A stretch of 64,000 bases of DNA, from assembly GCA_030267565.1 (NCBI GenBank), contig BRXU01000047.1:496001-560000 (forward strand), given 5' to 3'. Below are positions 46,631-56,979 of this stretch, piece by piece. A model generated the notes under the pieces. That model was not told the origin of the DNA, made no database searches, and saw only the letters and a program-made list of their open reading frames with translations. Position numbers and translations under genes: made by a program. How positions within the stretch are numbered: position 1 is the stretch's first letter; every line of letters starts with the position of its first letter. The stretch comes from Pleodorina starrii. Taxonomy: Eukaryota > Chlorophyta > Chlorophyceae > Chlamydomonadales > Volvocaceae.

Positions 46631-49600
46631 CCCACCCACCCACCCACCCACCCACCCACCCACCCACCCACCCACCCACCCACCCACCCACCCACCCACC
46701 CACCCACCCACCCACCCCCCCACCCACCCACCCACCCACCCACCCCCCCACCCACCCACCCACCCACCCACCCACCCCCCCGCCCACCCACCCCCCCACC
46801 CAACCACCCACCCACCCCGCCCCCCACCCACCCACCCACCCAACCACCCACCCACCCACCCATCCACCCCCCCACCCACCCACCCACCCACCCACCCACC
46901 CACCCACCCACCCACCCACCCACCCACCCACCCACCCACCCACCCACCCACCCACCCACCCATCCACCCATCCATCCACCCAACCACCCAACCATCCACA
47001 CAACCACCCAACCACCCAACCACCCAACCACCCAACCACCCAACCACCCAACCACCCAACCACCCAACCACCCATCCACCCACCCACCCAACTACCCAAC
47101 CACCCACCCACCCACCCACCCACCCACTCACCCACCCACCCACCCAGCTACACTCCCACCCACCCACCCACCCACCCACCCACCCCAGCTACACTCCCCC
47201 CCAGCGGTCCTCCGCCTTACCGCTGCGGTTGATCGCTGCGGTTGTTCGTTTTACCCCCCAACCCCAACCCCAACCCCAACCCCAACCTCCACTGGTCGGC
47301 CTCCAGCGCTGCCTAATCGCCGAGACCTGAACCGCTCACCACCCCACCCCACCGCTCCACCCCACAACCCATCACAGCCCCTCCTCCACCCGGCATTGCC
47401 CCTCCCTCCCTTCCTCCCCCGCACTCCCCCGCACTCCCCCCACCCCCCCCCACCCCCCCCACCCCCCACCCCCTCACCCTCACCAGGAACTCCAGCGCCA
47501 CTTTGATGACGGCGAACTTCCAACTGCTCAGGGCGGAGGTACGGACCAACGTGTACATGCCTGGGGGGGCGTGGAGGGAGGGGGAGGGAGGGGGAGGAGG
47601 GGGAGGGAGGGGGAGGGAGGGGGAGGGAGGGGAAGGGAGGGGGCCGGGGGATTGGGGTGGATGTGACGAGCGTGCAGGTTCTGGGGAGGAGGTTGGTTTC
47701 TAGTTCGTTAGGGGGATGAAGGCGAGAGGCCCGTGAATTGAAGCAGCGGAACGGAACGGAACGGAAGTGGGCGCAAGGGGTGAAATTGTATGTGAGTGTG
47801 TGTGTGTTGGGTGTAGAGAGCGGTGAAGGTTGGGGCACGGTGGGTGGTGCTGACGAAACGTACAAAGTTTCGTTTTTGAGCGGGGGCGTCCGCCAGGGGG
47901 GGCGCCCATGGACGGTTGGTTGTTGATACCGGTAGACAGAGGTAACGGTGGCGGGGGGGGGGTGAGGCGGTGGCCGGAGAGGAAACCCGCCACCGCACTC
48001 CCGAGGGGGGAGGGGGGGTGGAGCTTCCCCCCATAACAGTGCCCATACGGTAATGTCGCAACCGTGGAAGCAGCCTGTCTCGCCCGCCAACCTCGGCCGC
48101 AAACTCTCGCAGATACGGCACTCCTTGAACACTGTGTAACTCGTCAGGTTCGACTAACGTACACCACCACTCGCACACATGAGCGGCGAGTGCGGGCGGC
48201 GAGTGCTCGTGGCCGCCACAGGCCGCTTGACAACACACGACTATACGGCTCCAGATTGACACTGGGCCGCAGGGCAGGACAGGGTGGGCGCAGGACAGAC
48301 GAGGGCGATGAGCTGCCGTACATTGCCGTACGTATCGTGGCGATTGTGGATCCGGGATCCGGGAGCAAGGGCGGTGGGGACCCGGGCGGGCGGGCGGGGG
48401 CCACGCCGGGTGGTACCTGATTGCGGTCGGGTGACTGCGGCCGATGCGGAGACGTGTCAACCCCCCCCACCCTCTTCCCACACCCAACCCCCCACCCCCA
48501 AAAGCAGGTCAAGACAGCAGCCAGAGAGCTGCGGAGCGCGGCACCTGCTGCTGCACCCATCCGCCACCCCCGACTGTACCGCACCGCACCGCACCGCACC
48601 GCACCGCACCGCACCGGACCGCAGGGGGTGGAGGGTGAACATAGGGGAGAGGCACGTCCGATGCGGGCTGTGTTGTGTTGCGTTGTGTTGGGTTTGGGCT
48701 TTCGGGCTGGTGTGTTTGATTGACGATTGCCACAGCGGGGCCCCGCACAGGGGAGAGCGGAGGGTTTCGCGGATCGTATCTGATCTGATCTGATCTGATC
48801 CGTGTACGTGTACGTGTACGGGTCCATAGGCCTCGACCTGTTTCGTTTGGGCGGCTGTGACGGAGAGGGAGGTCTCTTCCGGGTGCAGCCCCCGCGAGCT
48901 GAGCTGCTGTCTGGGCTGTTGGTGCGCGTACTTTTGGGGGGGGGAGTTATCCACGTGTAGGCCGGGGGGGGCGGGGCCCGTCGTCAAACGGGGGGCCTCA
49001 TGGCCAGAGCTCCCGATGGGTCGTGTAAGATGCGCTCGTTGCTGTCTGGATGGCCCGCTGGCTCCGAAACCCTTCCGAGGCAGGATCTGGGGTCCACTGC
49101 GCCAACGAGTGCGTCCGATCTCCTCCCCCTCCCTGGAGCCCCGAGGACGGCCAGGCGACCCACCCGTCCAGCCGCGGCCTCCCGCAGTGCCCCGCCGAGT
49201 GCCTACCCCCGCCACCCGCACTCAACTCCTTAGGCCGGATGTGGAGCGGTGTGCGCTCAGCCCCGCATGCCGGTTGCTGGAGCGTGAGAGAGATGACAAG
49301 TCCGGGCAGAGGCAGGCCCAGGGCGGCTTACGATCACAGGCAGGTAGTTGGCAGGCAGGCAGGTAGGCCGGGCCCTGCTGCACAGTCCCGGTTTCGGCGG
49401 GCCGATGCAGCAAGGCCCCGCCTGCCCCCTCCCCAGTCCGGCAGTCCCCATCAGGCCCTTCCTACCAGTCGCAACCCAGCAGGAATTCACTGCGGCCGTC
49501 ACTGTAGGTTTGAGGCTGCGGGTCTTGCGGGCTAGGCTTAGGCAGCGTGGCTGTGGTGGCTGGATGGCAGGAAACGGCACATGGCAGGAAGATGTGCCCC

Positions 49601-50367
49601 GTGGGCAGCTTCGTCGTGGACTGGACCCTGCCCCCAATGCGCGGGATCTTTTAAATCGGCGGGCTCGCCGGCTTGTTGGCGTGCGGGTACACGAGACTTG
49701 GGACGTGGGCAGAGGCTCGCAACCGCCGCAGTGACCTCTTGACTTCCCTAGACAGTTTGCTGGATTCACTCGGTTTGACGTGACAGCAGGATTAGTAATA
49801 ATCAACGAAACCAAATTCGAAACAGCGATATTTGTTGTTACGGGTATTGGTATGGTTGGATCCAGGGCCCCGCGTCAACCCACGTGGAGTATGCACCCGC
49901 GCCTGACAGCTCGGAACAGCGCGGTCGAAGCCGATGGGACCGTTAGACGGGCACGTCTAACAACATAATAAATTTACTGCAGCCTGTCGGCATGTCCGTG
50001 CCGTAATCGATTGCGCCATCGAGCTGCGCATGCGGCACCAATTCTTGCAACGCACGAGAGCTTCACTGCCAATCCAAGCACATGCTTACATGAGAATATG
50101 CCATCTTCAAGAGTGCGTTTCTGTTCGAGAAGGTCCTCCTCTTCTGCATCATCCGAAGCCCCTCTGCGACAAACAGGAAACAACCGAAACGTCCGCTTTT
50201 TCCGAAGTCGAACAGGAAGCTGCATACGAGCGCACGTGTTTTGATTAAAAGCATACGTACCTTCTCTTCATTAAAAATTTTGCCGCACTTGAGCGCTGGC
50301 TAGACGCCTCACTGCCCCCTCCACTAGTGCCACTGCGCTGGCTGCTTCCATCGTCGTCCCTATCCAT
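24619..50367 (-). CDS. Tmc (tiny macrocysts B)-like membrane protein with multiple PAS domains
   Basis: The gene has 34 exons and encodes about 2,620 residues. Residues 60-455 hold multiple membrane helices (for example around YIVVLYVMVVAVYLAVAGLV and FGLWLGILYTVTLYC) with the Tmc-type segment NPEYEHWAIDTSNPVWQ. About 455-640 is a cytosolic helical repeat region (NAKLLRCYGKFLEEV). About five PAS-like domains follow: 640-740, 738-844, 845-967, 968-1049 and 1113-1230. Two carry LMPPPF followed by Phe/Asn, the hallmark I know from algal TmcB-type PAS repeats. Residues 1260-1783 are acidic, Asp-rich and poly-Gly. Residues 1784-2085 hold membrane helices and a Cys-containing loop, 2085-2323 are disordered (GQGQ-rich), and 2323-2620 hold further helices with a Lys/Arg-rich tail. 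Such proteins are presumed membrane sensors; ligand and output are unknown, and no cyclase or kinase domain is present. The start at 50367 is preceded in frame by a TAA. Confidence 0.9.
26798..26837. repeat. Degenerate telomere-like stretch
   Basis: The plus strand reads TTTTAGGAGTTTTTCGGGTT and then GGCTTAAGGGTTTC, imperfect TTTTAGGG-type units in the intron between exons 29 and 30 of the Tmc-like gene. Confidence 0.35.
28312..28384 (+). tRNA. tRNA-Lys(CUU): tRNA-Lys (anticodon CUU)
   Basis: A complete 73-nt cloverleaf without an intron. The acceptor stem GCCCGGT pairs with ATTGGGC (two G-T pairs). The D arm contains TAGCTCAGTCGGTAGAGC (an A-box), the anticodon loop is CTCTTAA with CTT, and the T arm GTGGGTTCGAGCCCCAC contains the B-box GGTTCGAGCC. 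The discriminator base is G and a CTTTTG pol III stop follows at about 28389. The gene lies on the plus strand inside the intron between exons 28 and 29 of the Tmc-like gene, antisense to its transcript. Confidence 0.97.
33330..33402 (-). repeat. Coding GGC/GGT triplet repeat (poly-Gly tract 2)
   Basis: On the coding strand this is an unbroken (GGN)n run of about 23 glycines near the 3' end of exon 21 of the Tmc-like gene, between SVVSGL and DAEDREG. Confidence 0.85.
34300..34391 (-). repeat. Coding GGC/GGA triplet repeat (poly-Gly tract 1)
   Basis: Around 25-30 consecutive glycines (interrupted once by GDG) in exon 21 of the Tmc-like gene, after PIAEEPEG and before LSRAGSRVL. The run is made of regular (GGCGGAGGCGGC) blocks, so it is length-unstable DNA. 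Confidence 0.85.
35066..35090 (-). repeat. Dispersed 'GTGGATAACCC' motif, divergent copy
   Basis: On the minus strand, CATAGATAACCCTCC resembles the motif seen at 38058-38078, 44697-44718 and 48940-48970. It lies in a Tmc-gene intron. Confidence 0.4.
36047..36106 (-). repeat. Dispersed short repeat, copy 2 (Tmc-gene intron)
   Basis: The minus strand reads AGAAGATACCGCAGCGATTG followed by GACGGAGACGGTGTTAGCGA. It sits about 40 nt past the donor of exon 19. Confidence 0.7.
36247..36385 (-). repeat. Inverted duplication, arm A (exon 19 5' part plus its acceptor)
   Basis: This segment holds the first about 90 nt of exon 19, its GTAG acceptor and the adjoining pyrimidine tract. It is repeated in inverted orientation at 36798-36928. 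Over the roughly 100 non-homopolymeric bases I see two mismatches (CGGCTG against CGACTA). Confidence 0.9.
36798..36928 (+). repeat. Inverted duplication, arm B
   Basis: Partner of 36247-36385, lying upstream in the same intron (between exons 18 and 19) in reverse orientation. It reads as exon 19 sense on the plus strand but is non-coding there. Telomere-like repeats begin just past its end. Confidence 0.9.
36935..36993. repeat. Interstitial telomere-like repeats (CCCTAAAA)n
   Basis: The run CCCTAAAACCCTAAAACCC with flanking AAAACCC units corresponds to the TTTTAGGG telomere unit of Chlamydomonas-type algae. A (CA)n run follows and leads straight into the donor of exon 18 at 37005. Confidence 0.8.
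38058..38078 (+). repeat. Dispersed 'GTGGATAACCC' motif
   Basis: TACGTGGATAACCCCCCC, shared with 44697-44718 (same strand) and with the reverse complement at 48940-48970. All lie in introns of the Tmc-like gene. Confidence 0.55.
38980..39049. repeat. Interstitial telomere-like repeats (TTTTAGGG)n
   Basis: The plus strand contains GGGTTTTAAGGGTTTTAGGG, then ATTTAGGG and TTTTTTAGGGTTTT, in the intron between exons 14 and 15 of the Tmc-like gene. The orientation is opposite to the run at 36935-36993. Confidence 0.75.
41269..41334 (-). repeat. Dispersed short repeat, copy 3, starting at a splice donor
   Basis: The minus strand reads GTGGGTAAAAAGAAGATACC then GCAGCGGAGG and so on. The GTGGGT at its 5' end is the donor of exon 10 of the Tmc-like gene, so the repeat forms the 5' end of the intron. 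Confidence 0.75.
44449..44515 (-). repeat. Dispersed short repeat, weak copy 4
   Basis: The minus strand has GGTAAAGAAAAGGTTACCGC then AGCAAAGGGACGGCGAGAA. The same order of blocks is present with more divergence. Confidence 0.45.
44697..44718 (+). repeat. Dispersed 'GTGGATAACCC' motif
   Basis: CCGGCCTAAACGTGGATAAC followed by a C run. The 48940-48970 copy also extends to GGCC. Confidence 0.55.
46048..47190. repeat. 1.1-kb (CCAC)n tetranucleotide array
   Basis: An almost pure CCAC array, interrupted by a CAGC block (46594-46628), CCCC, CAAC and CATC variants, in the intron between exons 3 and 4 of the Tmc-like gene. The last 400 bp are the most degenerate. It gives long Pro-Thr-His-Pro or Gly-Trp-Val frames in all frames of both strands; these are not proteins. 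A short (CCCCAA)n run follows at 47259-47287. Confidence 0.97.
47561..50089 (-). other. Longest intron (2.5 kb) of the Tmc-like gene, no gene seen
   Basis: It lies between inferred exons 2 and 3. It contains simple repeats, the dispersed GTTATCCACGTGTAGGCC motif at 48940-48970 and open frames of 60-250 codons without recognisable domains. If exons 1-2 are wrongly linked, a separate short gene could start at 50367. Confidence 0.5.
48577..48622. repeat. (CCGCA)n pentanucleotide run
   Basis: About nine CCGCA units inside the 2.5-kb intron between exons 2 and 3 of the Tmc-like gene. Short TGATC and GTGTAC tandem runs follow at 48776-48820. Confidence 0.9.
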
Positions 50368-50947
50368 TTATATGCTCAACGCCTTGTCGGTTAGGTGATC
50401 GAATGGCGGTCAGCTACCCTGACAGCGCCGTTCGACTGCGCGCTTTCACCAGAGCCTAACCTTGTGCTCCCTTCCAGGGCATCAAATAAAATTTTAGAGA
50501 CCACTAATTGCATAGTTTAGGCCCCGTCGGAGCAACATTATGAGGTTAGGGGCATATTTTCGACGGGTCGCACTCTCTGTCGAATGCTAAGAAGATATGT
50601 GGAAATGCAGAAAGCGTATATAGGTAAGAATTCCTGATATATACAAAGCAAGATCTGGAAGAGTACTTACGCCTGCCTCAGCGATAATGCCCAAGTCAGT
50701 CCCTAACCGTTACGTGATGAATATACACGGCGACTGTTCCATCGATGGCGAAGTGCGCGCGTTAAGCATGACTTAACAAAACTTCATTGTATTTCAGGTA
50801 AGCCATTATTAAGACCCACTCCATAATCAAGCTCGCTTCCAGCCGGGCTTCCGACACGCTCCCTGACCTCTCCTCACTATGGTAACCTCTCGCCACTCAA
50901 TTCTTCGGAAACATCACAAAAACACTCCAAATTTTCGACGCATAAAT
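50368..50947. other. Spacer: Tmc-like promoter side and hydrolase 3' flank
   Basis: 580 bp between two tandem minus-strand genes, more A/T-rich than the surroundings. It must hold the 5' flank of the Tmc-like gene and the 3' UTR of the hydrolase. I see no TGTAA on the minus strand and no clear promoter element. Confidence 0.5.
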
Positions 50948-53900
50948 TCACGCCGTCACGACCGCCGTCTGCGGCGCCTTGACCATGTCTGATGTAGCCT
51001 CAGAGTCGGTTTTGGGCTGTTTTGTTGCTTCCAGCTCCGACATCACGCTGTTCAACCACTCGAACATAACCTGCGGGAATGAGCAGGCCCATACCGGTAC
51101 CAGTGACGATGAGGAGAAAGTGACGTAAGAAAAGTCGAATGCGTAAACGCCGCACGTGCACGTTGCCGCTCCTTCCAGCAGCCGCAACTTCTCTGCCGAC
51201 GCCAATAAACAATGTAAGCTTAATAAAACTAAGCCAGATGAAAGGGCATTTTGCAGCTCACCTTGTCCGTCCATGGGGCGCCAAACGGCGCGTCCGGCCC
51301 TGCAACCCAGCCCAAGTGGCCGCCCGTCAGCGTGGTCACGAGCGTGCAGTTGGGGTTCTGCCGCAGAGCCTCGAATGGCGTCGCCTCCTTGGGGGCGATG
51401 GGGTCGTCCAACGCCTGCGGGTACGCGCGGTAGGAACCGAGGTAGGGCCGGCAGATCACATCTGGGCCAACAGTCCGCCGAGTAAGAAACCAAAAGGCCA
51501 AACCCAGAGCAGAGCCATGCACGAATGCTTTCCTTCACCGCTCGCCTCGGTGCCGGTACTGTCGGGCTGCAGGCCGCGCCTGCAAGCGCACAGTGCCGCT
51601 AGCCCCCGGGTCCCTCCCACTTCCCCGCGCTACTGGGTCGCTCGCCTTCCACACGTTCAGGGTATCCAGGTTCGGCCCCTCACGGCACCTGTTCTTCCGA
51701 CACGTGCATTGCTTCTACGGTATCTCTGGTCTACCTCAGCCGCAGCCCCGAAGCCCCTTGCTGTTGGTCTCTCCTTGTTTTACGCGGGTTCGACCCCTCC
51801 GGTATCCCCCCCGCCCCCCTCCCGCCCGCTGCACAGAGGCTCCCTCGACATGTGCGCGCACTGCCCCAAACCTGATCTTACGACAACCGACCGTGCGCCG
51901 GATGGCCTGCGCCGACCCGCTGCCGAACGCCACCCCCCGGACATCCCCCGCCGGGAGCCTAATCAGGCACCCATCTCCTGCTCCCCTCCCCTGGGGCTCA
52001 CTCTTCCCCCCGGGCGCCCTCTCGGCCCAAAACAACTTCTCCCGGTTCCGCAGAATCCGCAGCCTTCTCCCCCCCCCACACACACACTGCAGCCCTTAAC
52101 CCCCAAGTCCTATATCCCCGTCCACCCGCTCCCTTCCCGGGATCCCTTCCTTCCTTCGGACTTCCTAGCCCTTCTTTCAGCGGCTTCCCCGCCCGAGAGG
52201 CGAGCCCCCCCTCTTAGACAGCAGCTCTTTGGTTCTTGCAGCGCCGCTCCCTCTACAAACACGCATGTCCCTTCCCTCCACCAACACGCATATCCCGAAA
52301 CAAAACCACCAACTCCAAAACAGCGGTGAGAGCGTGAGACGTCGAGCTTAGCACTTTGACACACTTTCCCTCCCGGTCTCCCACCCCCTCCCCCCCTCCC
52401 CCCCTCCCCCCCCAACCCCACCTCCCCCCCACCACCCCACCTGTATGCACAACGTGGGTACCGTGATGAGCGCCACCGACAGCGAGGAGCTGGAGCCCGC
52501 GTAGTAGGCGTCCACGGAGGGCCAGCCGAAGGAGTGGATGGTGATGCACTCGTCGAAGTGGCGGATGGTGGACCCACGGGTCACCTCGTCGGGGCGGAAG
52601 GGCGGCGGCATGCCCGTCCACAGCGGCGCGTGTTTGGAGAAGATGCGCTGCAGGGAGCGAGCCAGGTTGAGGTCGTAGATGCGGTTGAAGCCGCGGGTGA
52701 GGCCCTGAGGGGAGGGGATGGGGAAGGGAGGGAGGGGAGGGGAGGGGAGGGGCGGGAGAGGTGCGGGTAGGCAAGGGGGGAGAGAAGGAAGTGGAGGGGG
52801 GAAGGGGGGAGGGGTGGAAGGACTGGGGGAGGCTCTTCGAGGCCGAAGGCTGAAAGCAGGCAAGCAGGCAGGCAGGGGCGCGGGGCCTTGGGAAGAGGAA
52901 GAGTAGGACGCTCCGTCATTTAACCGCCCGAGTCGGTCGCTAGCTCGGTGGGTGGGTCGGGTCGGTCGGGTGGGTCGGGTGGCATTGTCGCCATCCATCT
53001 CCTTCCTCTCGAGCAACTCCTACAGAACACTTCCCGTGCGGCACGTCCCTCTGCACACAACACCTTCCCCCTGCTCTGTCTTCAAATATGAGCGCGGGCT
53101 CCCGACCGTCGCAGGGCCCCCCCGGTACGCTCGCCCGGACGCCTACCTGCCCTCCCCTTACCCTTCCCCTTCTCTTTCACTTTCCTCCCTCCCTTGCACC
53201 CGCCGACCGACCACCTGCACCCCCCGGCCCGCCAACCGGAACCATCCGCTGCCAGACCCCCCCTCCCTCCCTTGCACCCCACCCACCCCACCCACCAGGC
53301 GCCCTTGCTCTCCTCTCCTCCCCTCCACTCCTCCCCTCCACTCCCCTCCACCCCACTGCTAAACACAGCCTTGCAGCTTCCCCACCCCCTTTGCCAGGAC
53401 TCACCCACCGGTCAGGGGCCTCAGCCATTTCGCTGCGGCTGGTTCGGGACGATGCGGTGTGTTTCACCCTTAGCCTTGCGCCCCACAGCCCGTCCACACA
53501 GCCCCCCCCACCCCCCACCCCAGCCCTCCCTCCCGGCCCCCCACCTCCCACCTGGTTGCTGACTGTGAGGTTGAAGGGGTTGCACATGGACACCGCCGCC
53601 CGCAGCGGTGTGGCCGCCCCCTCCTCCCCCAGGTAGCGCAACAGGATGTTGGCACCCAGGGACCAGCCGGCGGCCAGCAGCGCGCGGGAGCGGGGGAAGC
53701 GGCGAGCCACGTGGGAGATCACGGCGCTGAAGACAGCAGCAGCAGGGGGTTTGGGGGGGGGGTCAGCGGGCAGGGGGGAGGGGCGGGGTGGGGTGGGGGG
53801 GTGGGGCAAAGAGAGCGGGAAGTGGCAGCGGGTTCAGCCGCGAGCTGGGGGAGGACACAGACCGACCCGCGGGTCGGGAGGGGGAGGCAGGCCGGCAGGG

Positions 53901-56900
53901 AGGTGAGGGGAGGTGAGGGGAGGTGAAGGAGGAACGGACGCGGCAGCGGCTGTGGTCGGGTCCCGGGCCCCCGCCGGGATGGGCTACAGGGTGGGGTGCT
54001 GGCAGGTGGTGGTGTGTTTGCTGCTGTACGATACGGGTGACAGAGAGGGGGGTCGGCGGTCAGCACCACCGGTGGCGCCCAATCGGCGCTGTCTCAACAG
54101 CGGTCGGCTCAACAGATATATCGCTCACGAACGAACGAAGTGGGGCCTCCCTGGATCGGCTTACAGCGGACCTACCGTAGCCAACGTAGCCAAAGGCACG
54201 CCTGCCGGTACACACACACACACACAGGCATACACACACACGCCGTACCTTCTGACACTATCTCACTCGGATGGGGGGGAGCGCTGTGCCCTTCCTCCTA
54301 ATCCTCCCGCCCACCTCCACACATACCCGCCCCGCCCAGGCTCCTCCCCTCCTCCAGTCCAAAGGGTGCGCTGCCTTCCACACCCGCACCCGGCCTCCTC
54401 ACACTAGCTCCACCCACCCACCCGCCCCCCCCTCCCCCTCACCCTCCCCCCCCTCACCGCGTGTCCCCGGTGAAGCTTGCGCTGTAGAACTGCGGAGTGA
54501 GCACCGGACTGTCTGCGGTGCCCCGGCTGTTGAACACCACCGCCCGGATACCCGCAGCACGGGCGCTCACCACCGCGTGGGAGACGTAGCTGTCACCGCT
54601 GCCCCCCGTCAGACCGGGCAGCAGAACCAGCACGGGGGCGTCCTCGGGGAGGGACTGGGAGCGGGGGTAGGAGCGGGAGTTGGGGTTGGGCGGGGTGAGG
54701 GGGGGTGGGGGGGCGGGTGAGCGGGGGGGAGGAGAGGATGGGGAGAGGAGGATGCGGGGCGAGAGGGGTTGCGGGGGGGGGGGGGGGGAAGGTACAGGAG
54801 GTGTCGGCTGTTGGCAGCGGCGTCGAGGGGCGAACAGGGGCCGGCAGAGGCGACCAGAGTAGCGGGTGGGGGGGGGGGATGGCCGGTGGCCGGTGGTTGG
54901 CGACAGCGACCGCCGAGGCTGCTGCGTTGCTGGTCAGTGGACCTAGCGGGCCGAGCGAGAGAGAGAAAGAGAGAGCAGGGCTCCCCTGCTTCAAGGCCCG
55001 TCCGCCAAGCACCCTTTGGCGCCACCACCTGCCCACCTCGTCCCTCTCGCATTTCCACCTCCCCTCCTGCCCTGCCCTGCCCCGCGCTGCCCGCCCAGCC
55101 CCCCCCCCCAGCCCCCCCCAGCCCCCACCTTGTCCGCCTCCAGGTGCTCCCAGTCCAGAGCCACACAGCCCCCATCCGCCGTCATGAGGATCTCCCGCTT
55201 GTACCGCAGAGGGGGCTTGGAGCGGGTCTTGGCGGCCAGGATCGTCTCAACGTGCTGCGGTGCGACGGAGGGAGAGGGGTCGGGGTTGTGGGTGGGTGGC
55301 AGTGGAGTGGGGAAGCGCAGCGAGAGCCAGGTCGGGTTGCCGGAGTGCGTGCGGGGGTCGTACTGCGCGGGGGCCGCTGGAGGCGGACTGGGGACGCCAG
55401 CGGGACGGCGGCGGGACGCACAAGCCCACGTGCTACCGAGGTGCGTGCGGCCGGCAGACTGGCGGATATCCGGCCAGGTGAGATGAGGTGAGGTGAGGAC
55501 AGGTGGGGTGGGGTGGGAAGGGGCCCCAGGTGAGGTTCGATGGGGAAGGCAGGTGCGAGTGCGTCTTCCTGCTGCTGGTGATGCACCTGCACGGGCGGGC
55601 CCCTTTCCAGGTGTGTGTTGCAGCTCCCGCCCGCCCCCCCAACACAGTATCTCCACCACGAGACCGCCCGTCTGCCCGCCTGCCTGACTGTGCACCTCCC
55701 CCCCCCAACACACACACATAAACACGCACACACGTGGTCCTACGGCGATGTCCGCTTCGCGCCTTCAAGGGCCCCCTCCCCGCTGCCCCCTCCCAGCCAC
55801 CCCGCCCACCCGCCTCCCCATGTCCGCCCCCCCGTTCCCCCCCGTCCCGCCCCTCCCCCTCCTCCCTGCTCACCGGGTTGGTCATGAAGGGCAGCGGCTC
55901 GTACGGCAGGTGCAGGCTGGGGCAGGCGCTCAGCACACGCTGGTTGAACTGAGGTGAGCGGGGGGGGGGGGGTCAGGGGGCGGTGGAGGGGAAGGCGGCA
56001 GGTCGCTGATCACTTTTTTGCGGTGCTAAGATTTCCGTTTCGTTTATTTTTATAGAATGAGGAGGGCGGGGCAGGGAGATGGTTTGCGCGCGCAGGGGGG
56101 GGGGGACGCGGGGGTGGCGGGCGTATGGGCGCCCACTGGCGTGCTGGGCGTGCTGTGCTGCACACAGACACCTACACCTGCAAGGCTGAGCTGCGAGGCG
56201 GCTGCCCCGCGCTGCCCGCTGTGCCACCGTAATCCGCCATCCTGACTCTCCACCGCCTCAGTCCCACGCTGCAATCCGCTCTCGTCCCCGGTCCCCGACC
56301 TGGGACTTCCTAGCCTCTCAGCTCCAGATTCGATTTCACGTTTGTCCCTACGGCCTTCCGTCCCTCATCTGTCCCTCATGCCATGCACGATGTGATCCCT
56401 CCCTCCACCTCGCGGGGCGGGGCGATGGTTGTAACTTGTAAGAGGATTGTGGATGGATTGGTGTCTGGTGGAAGGGGAGATATAACGGATTGGCCAATGG
56501 TGGAAGGGGAGATGACAACGAGGTCATCTGCCGTCCGCTCGACCCTGGCTGCCCACCTCCGTGGGCGCGTACTGCAGGCCCGGCTTCTGCGTCTTGCGTT
56601 TCGCATCCAGCCACGCCACCGCGCCCAACACGCCGCTCCCAAACGCCACCACGGCCGCGAACAGCTTCGCCGCGGCGAATGCCTGCTGCGCCATCAAGTC
56701 GGGCGCCAGCGCTGCTAGCGTTGCCACCATGCCTGCCCTGGGAACAAGCCTGGCCGCTGCTGAAGCTCGCCGGCGCGGCGCCGGCAGCGGCGCCACGGCA
56801 GCAGCTGGAGGTGTCGTCGACAACCGGTGCTGAGAGTCGCAGGCGCCAGCGATCGTCGGCCTCGGCAGCTGCGCCGCGGACCTGATGACGCTCCACCCGC

Positions 56901-56979
56901 GCCGGGCGGCCAGACTTGCGCGGCTCAGCGATGATCCCCTGCAGATGTGAGCCTGATCGCTGAACATGCTAAGAATCAT
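50948..56979 (-). CDS. EMB8/YheT-like alpha/beta hydrolase
   Basis: Exons in transcript order: 56979-56557, 55948-55874, 55254-55129, 54654-54458, 53726-53552, 52704-52441, 51414-51262, 51070-50948; 1,536 nt, 511 residues. The N-terminus (1-80) is Arg/Ala/Ser-rich like an organelle presequence, followed by a hydrophobic segment around 100-123, suggesting membrane anchoring. The hydrolase core has LLPGLTGGSGDSYV and VVFNSRGTADSPV (family blocks near 215-255), the nucleophile elbow GWSLGANILLRYLGEE with Ser about 296, the lid segment IRHFDECITIHSFGWPSVDAYY, the acid ALDDPIAP (Asp 423) and GGHLGW with the catalytic His 453. All triad residues are present. Relatives include plant EMB8, bacterial YheT and animal ABHD1/2/3 lipases or esterases; the substrate here is unknown. 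Met 84 is an alternative start without the presequence. Confidence 0.93.

Larger units (their letters stand above)
24619..50367 (-). other. Exon map of the Tmc/PAS gene
   Basis: Exons in transcript order: 50367-50261, 50163-50090, 47560-47484, 45701-45326, 45048-44771, 44282-44148, 43622-43308, 42827-42747, 42314-42220, 41484-41335, 41023-40729, 40453-40283, 40008-39947, 39572-39440, 38953-38770, 38507-38296, 37994-37839, 37252-37006, 36337-36150, 35555-35299, 34989-33233, 32916-32735, 32377-32349, 31963-31814, 31385-31260, 30583-30458, 29806-29685, 28987-28821, 27776-27060, 26725-26456, 26217-26080, 25951-25832, 25474-25376, 24885-24619. The sum is 7,863 nt, phase-consistent throughout. Intron 9 has a GC donor (GCAGGG). 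The acceptor of exon 17 is AAAG. Exons 1-2 are placed 2.5 kb from exon 3 on the basis of phase and of the joined peptide DGIFSCMYTLVRTSAL; they are the least certain part. Confidence 0.8.

Noticed and set aside
45787..47232. Long frames (up to 481 codons) of repeated Pro-Thr-His-Pro or Gly-Trp-Val
   Set aside because: They are the reading frames of the (CCAC)n array, open in several frames on both strands, and the array lies inside an intron fixed by strong flanking exons.
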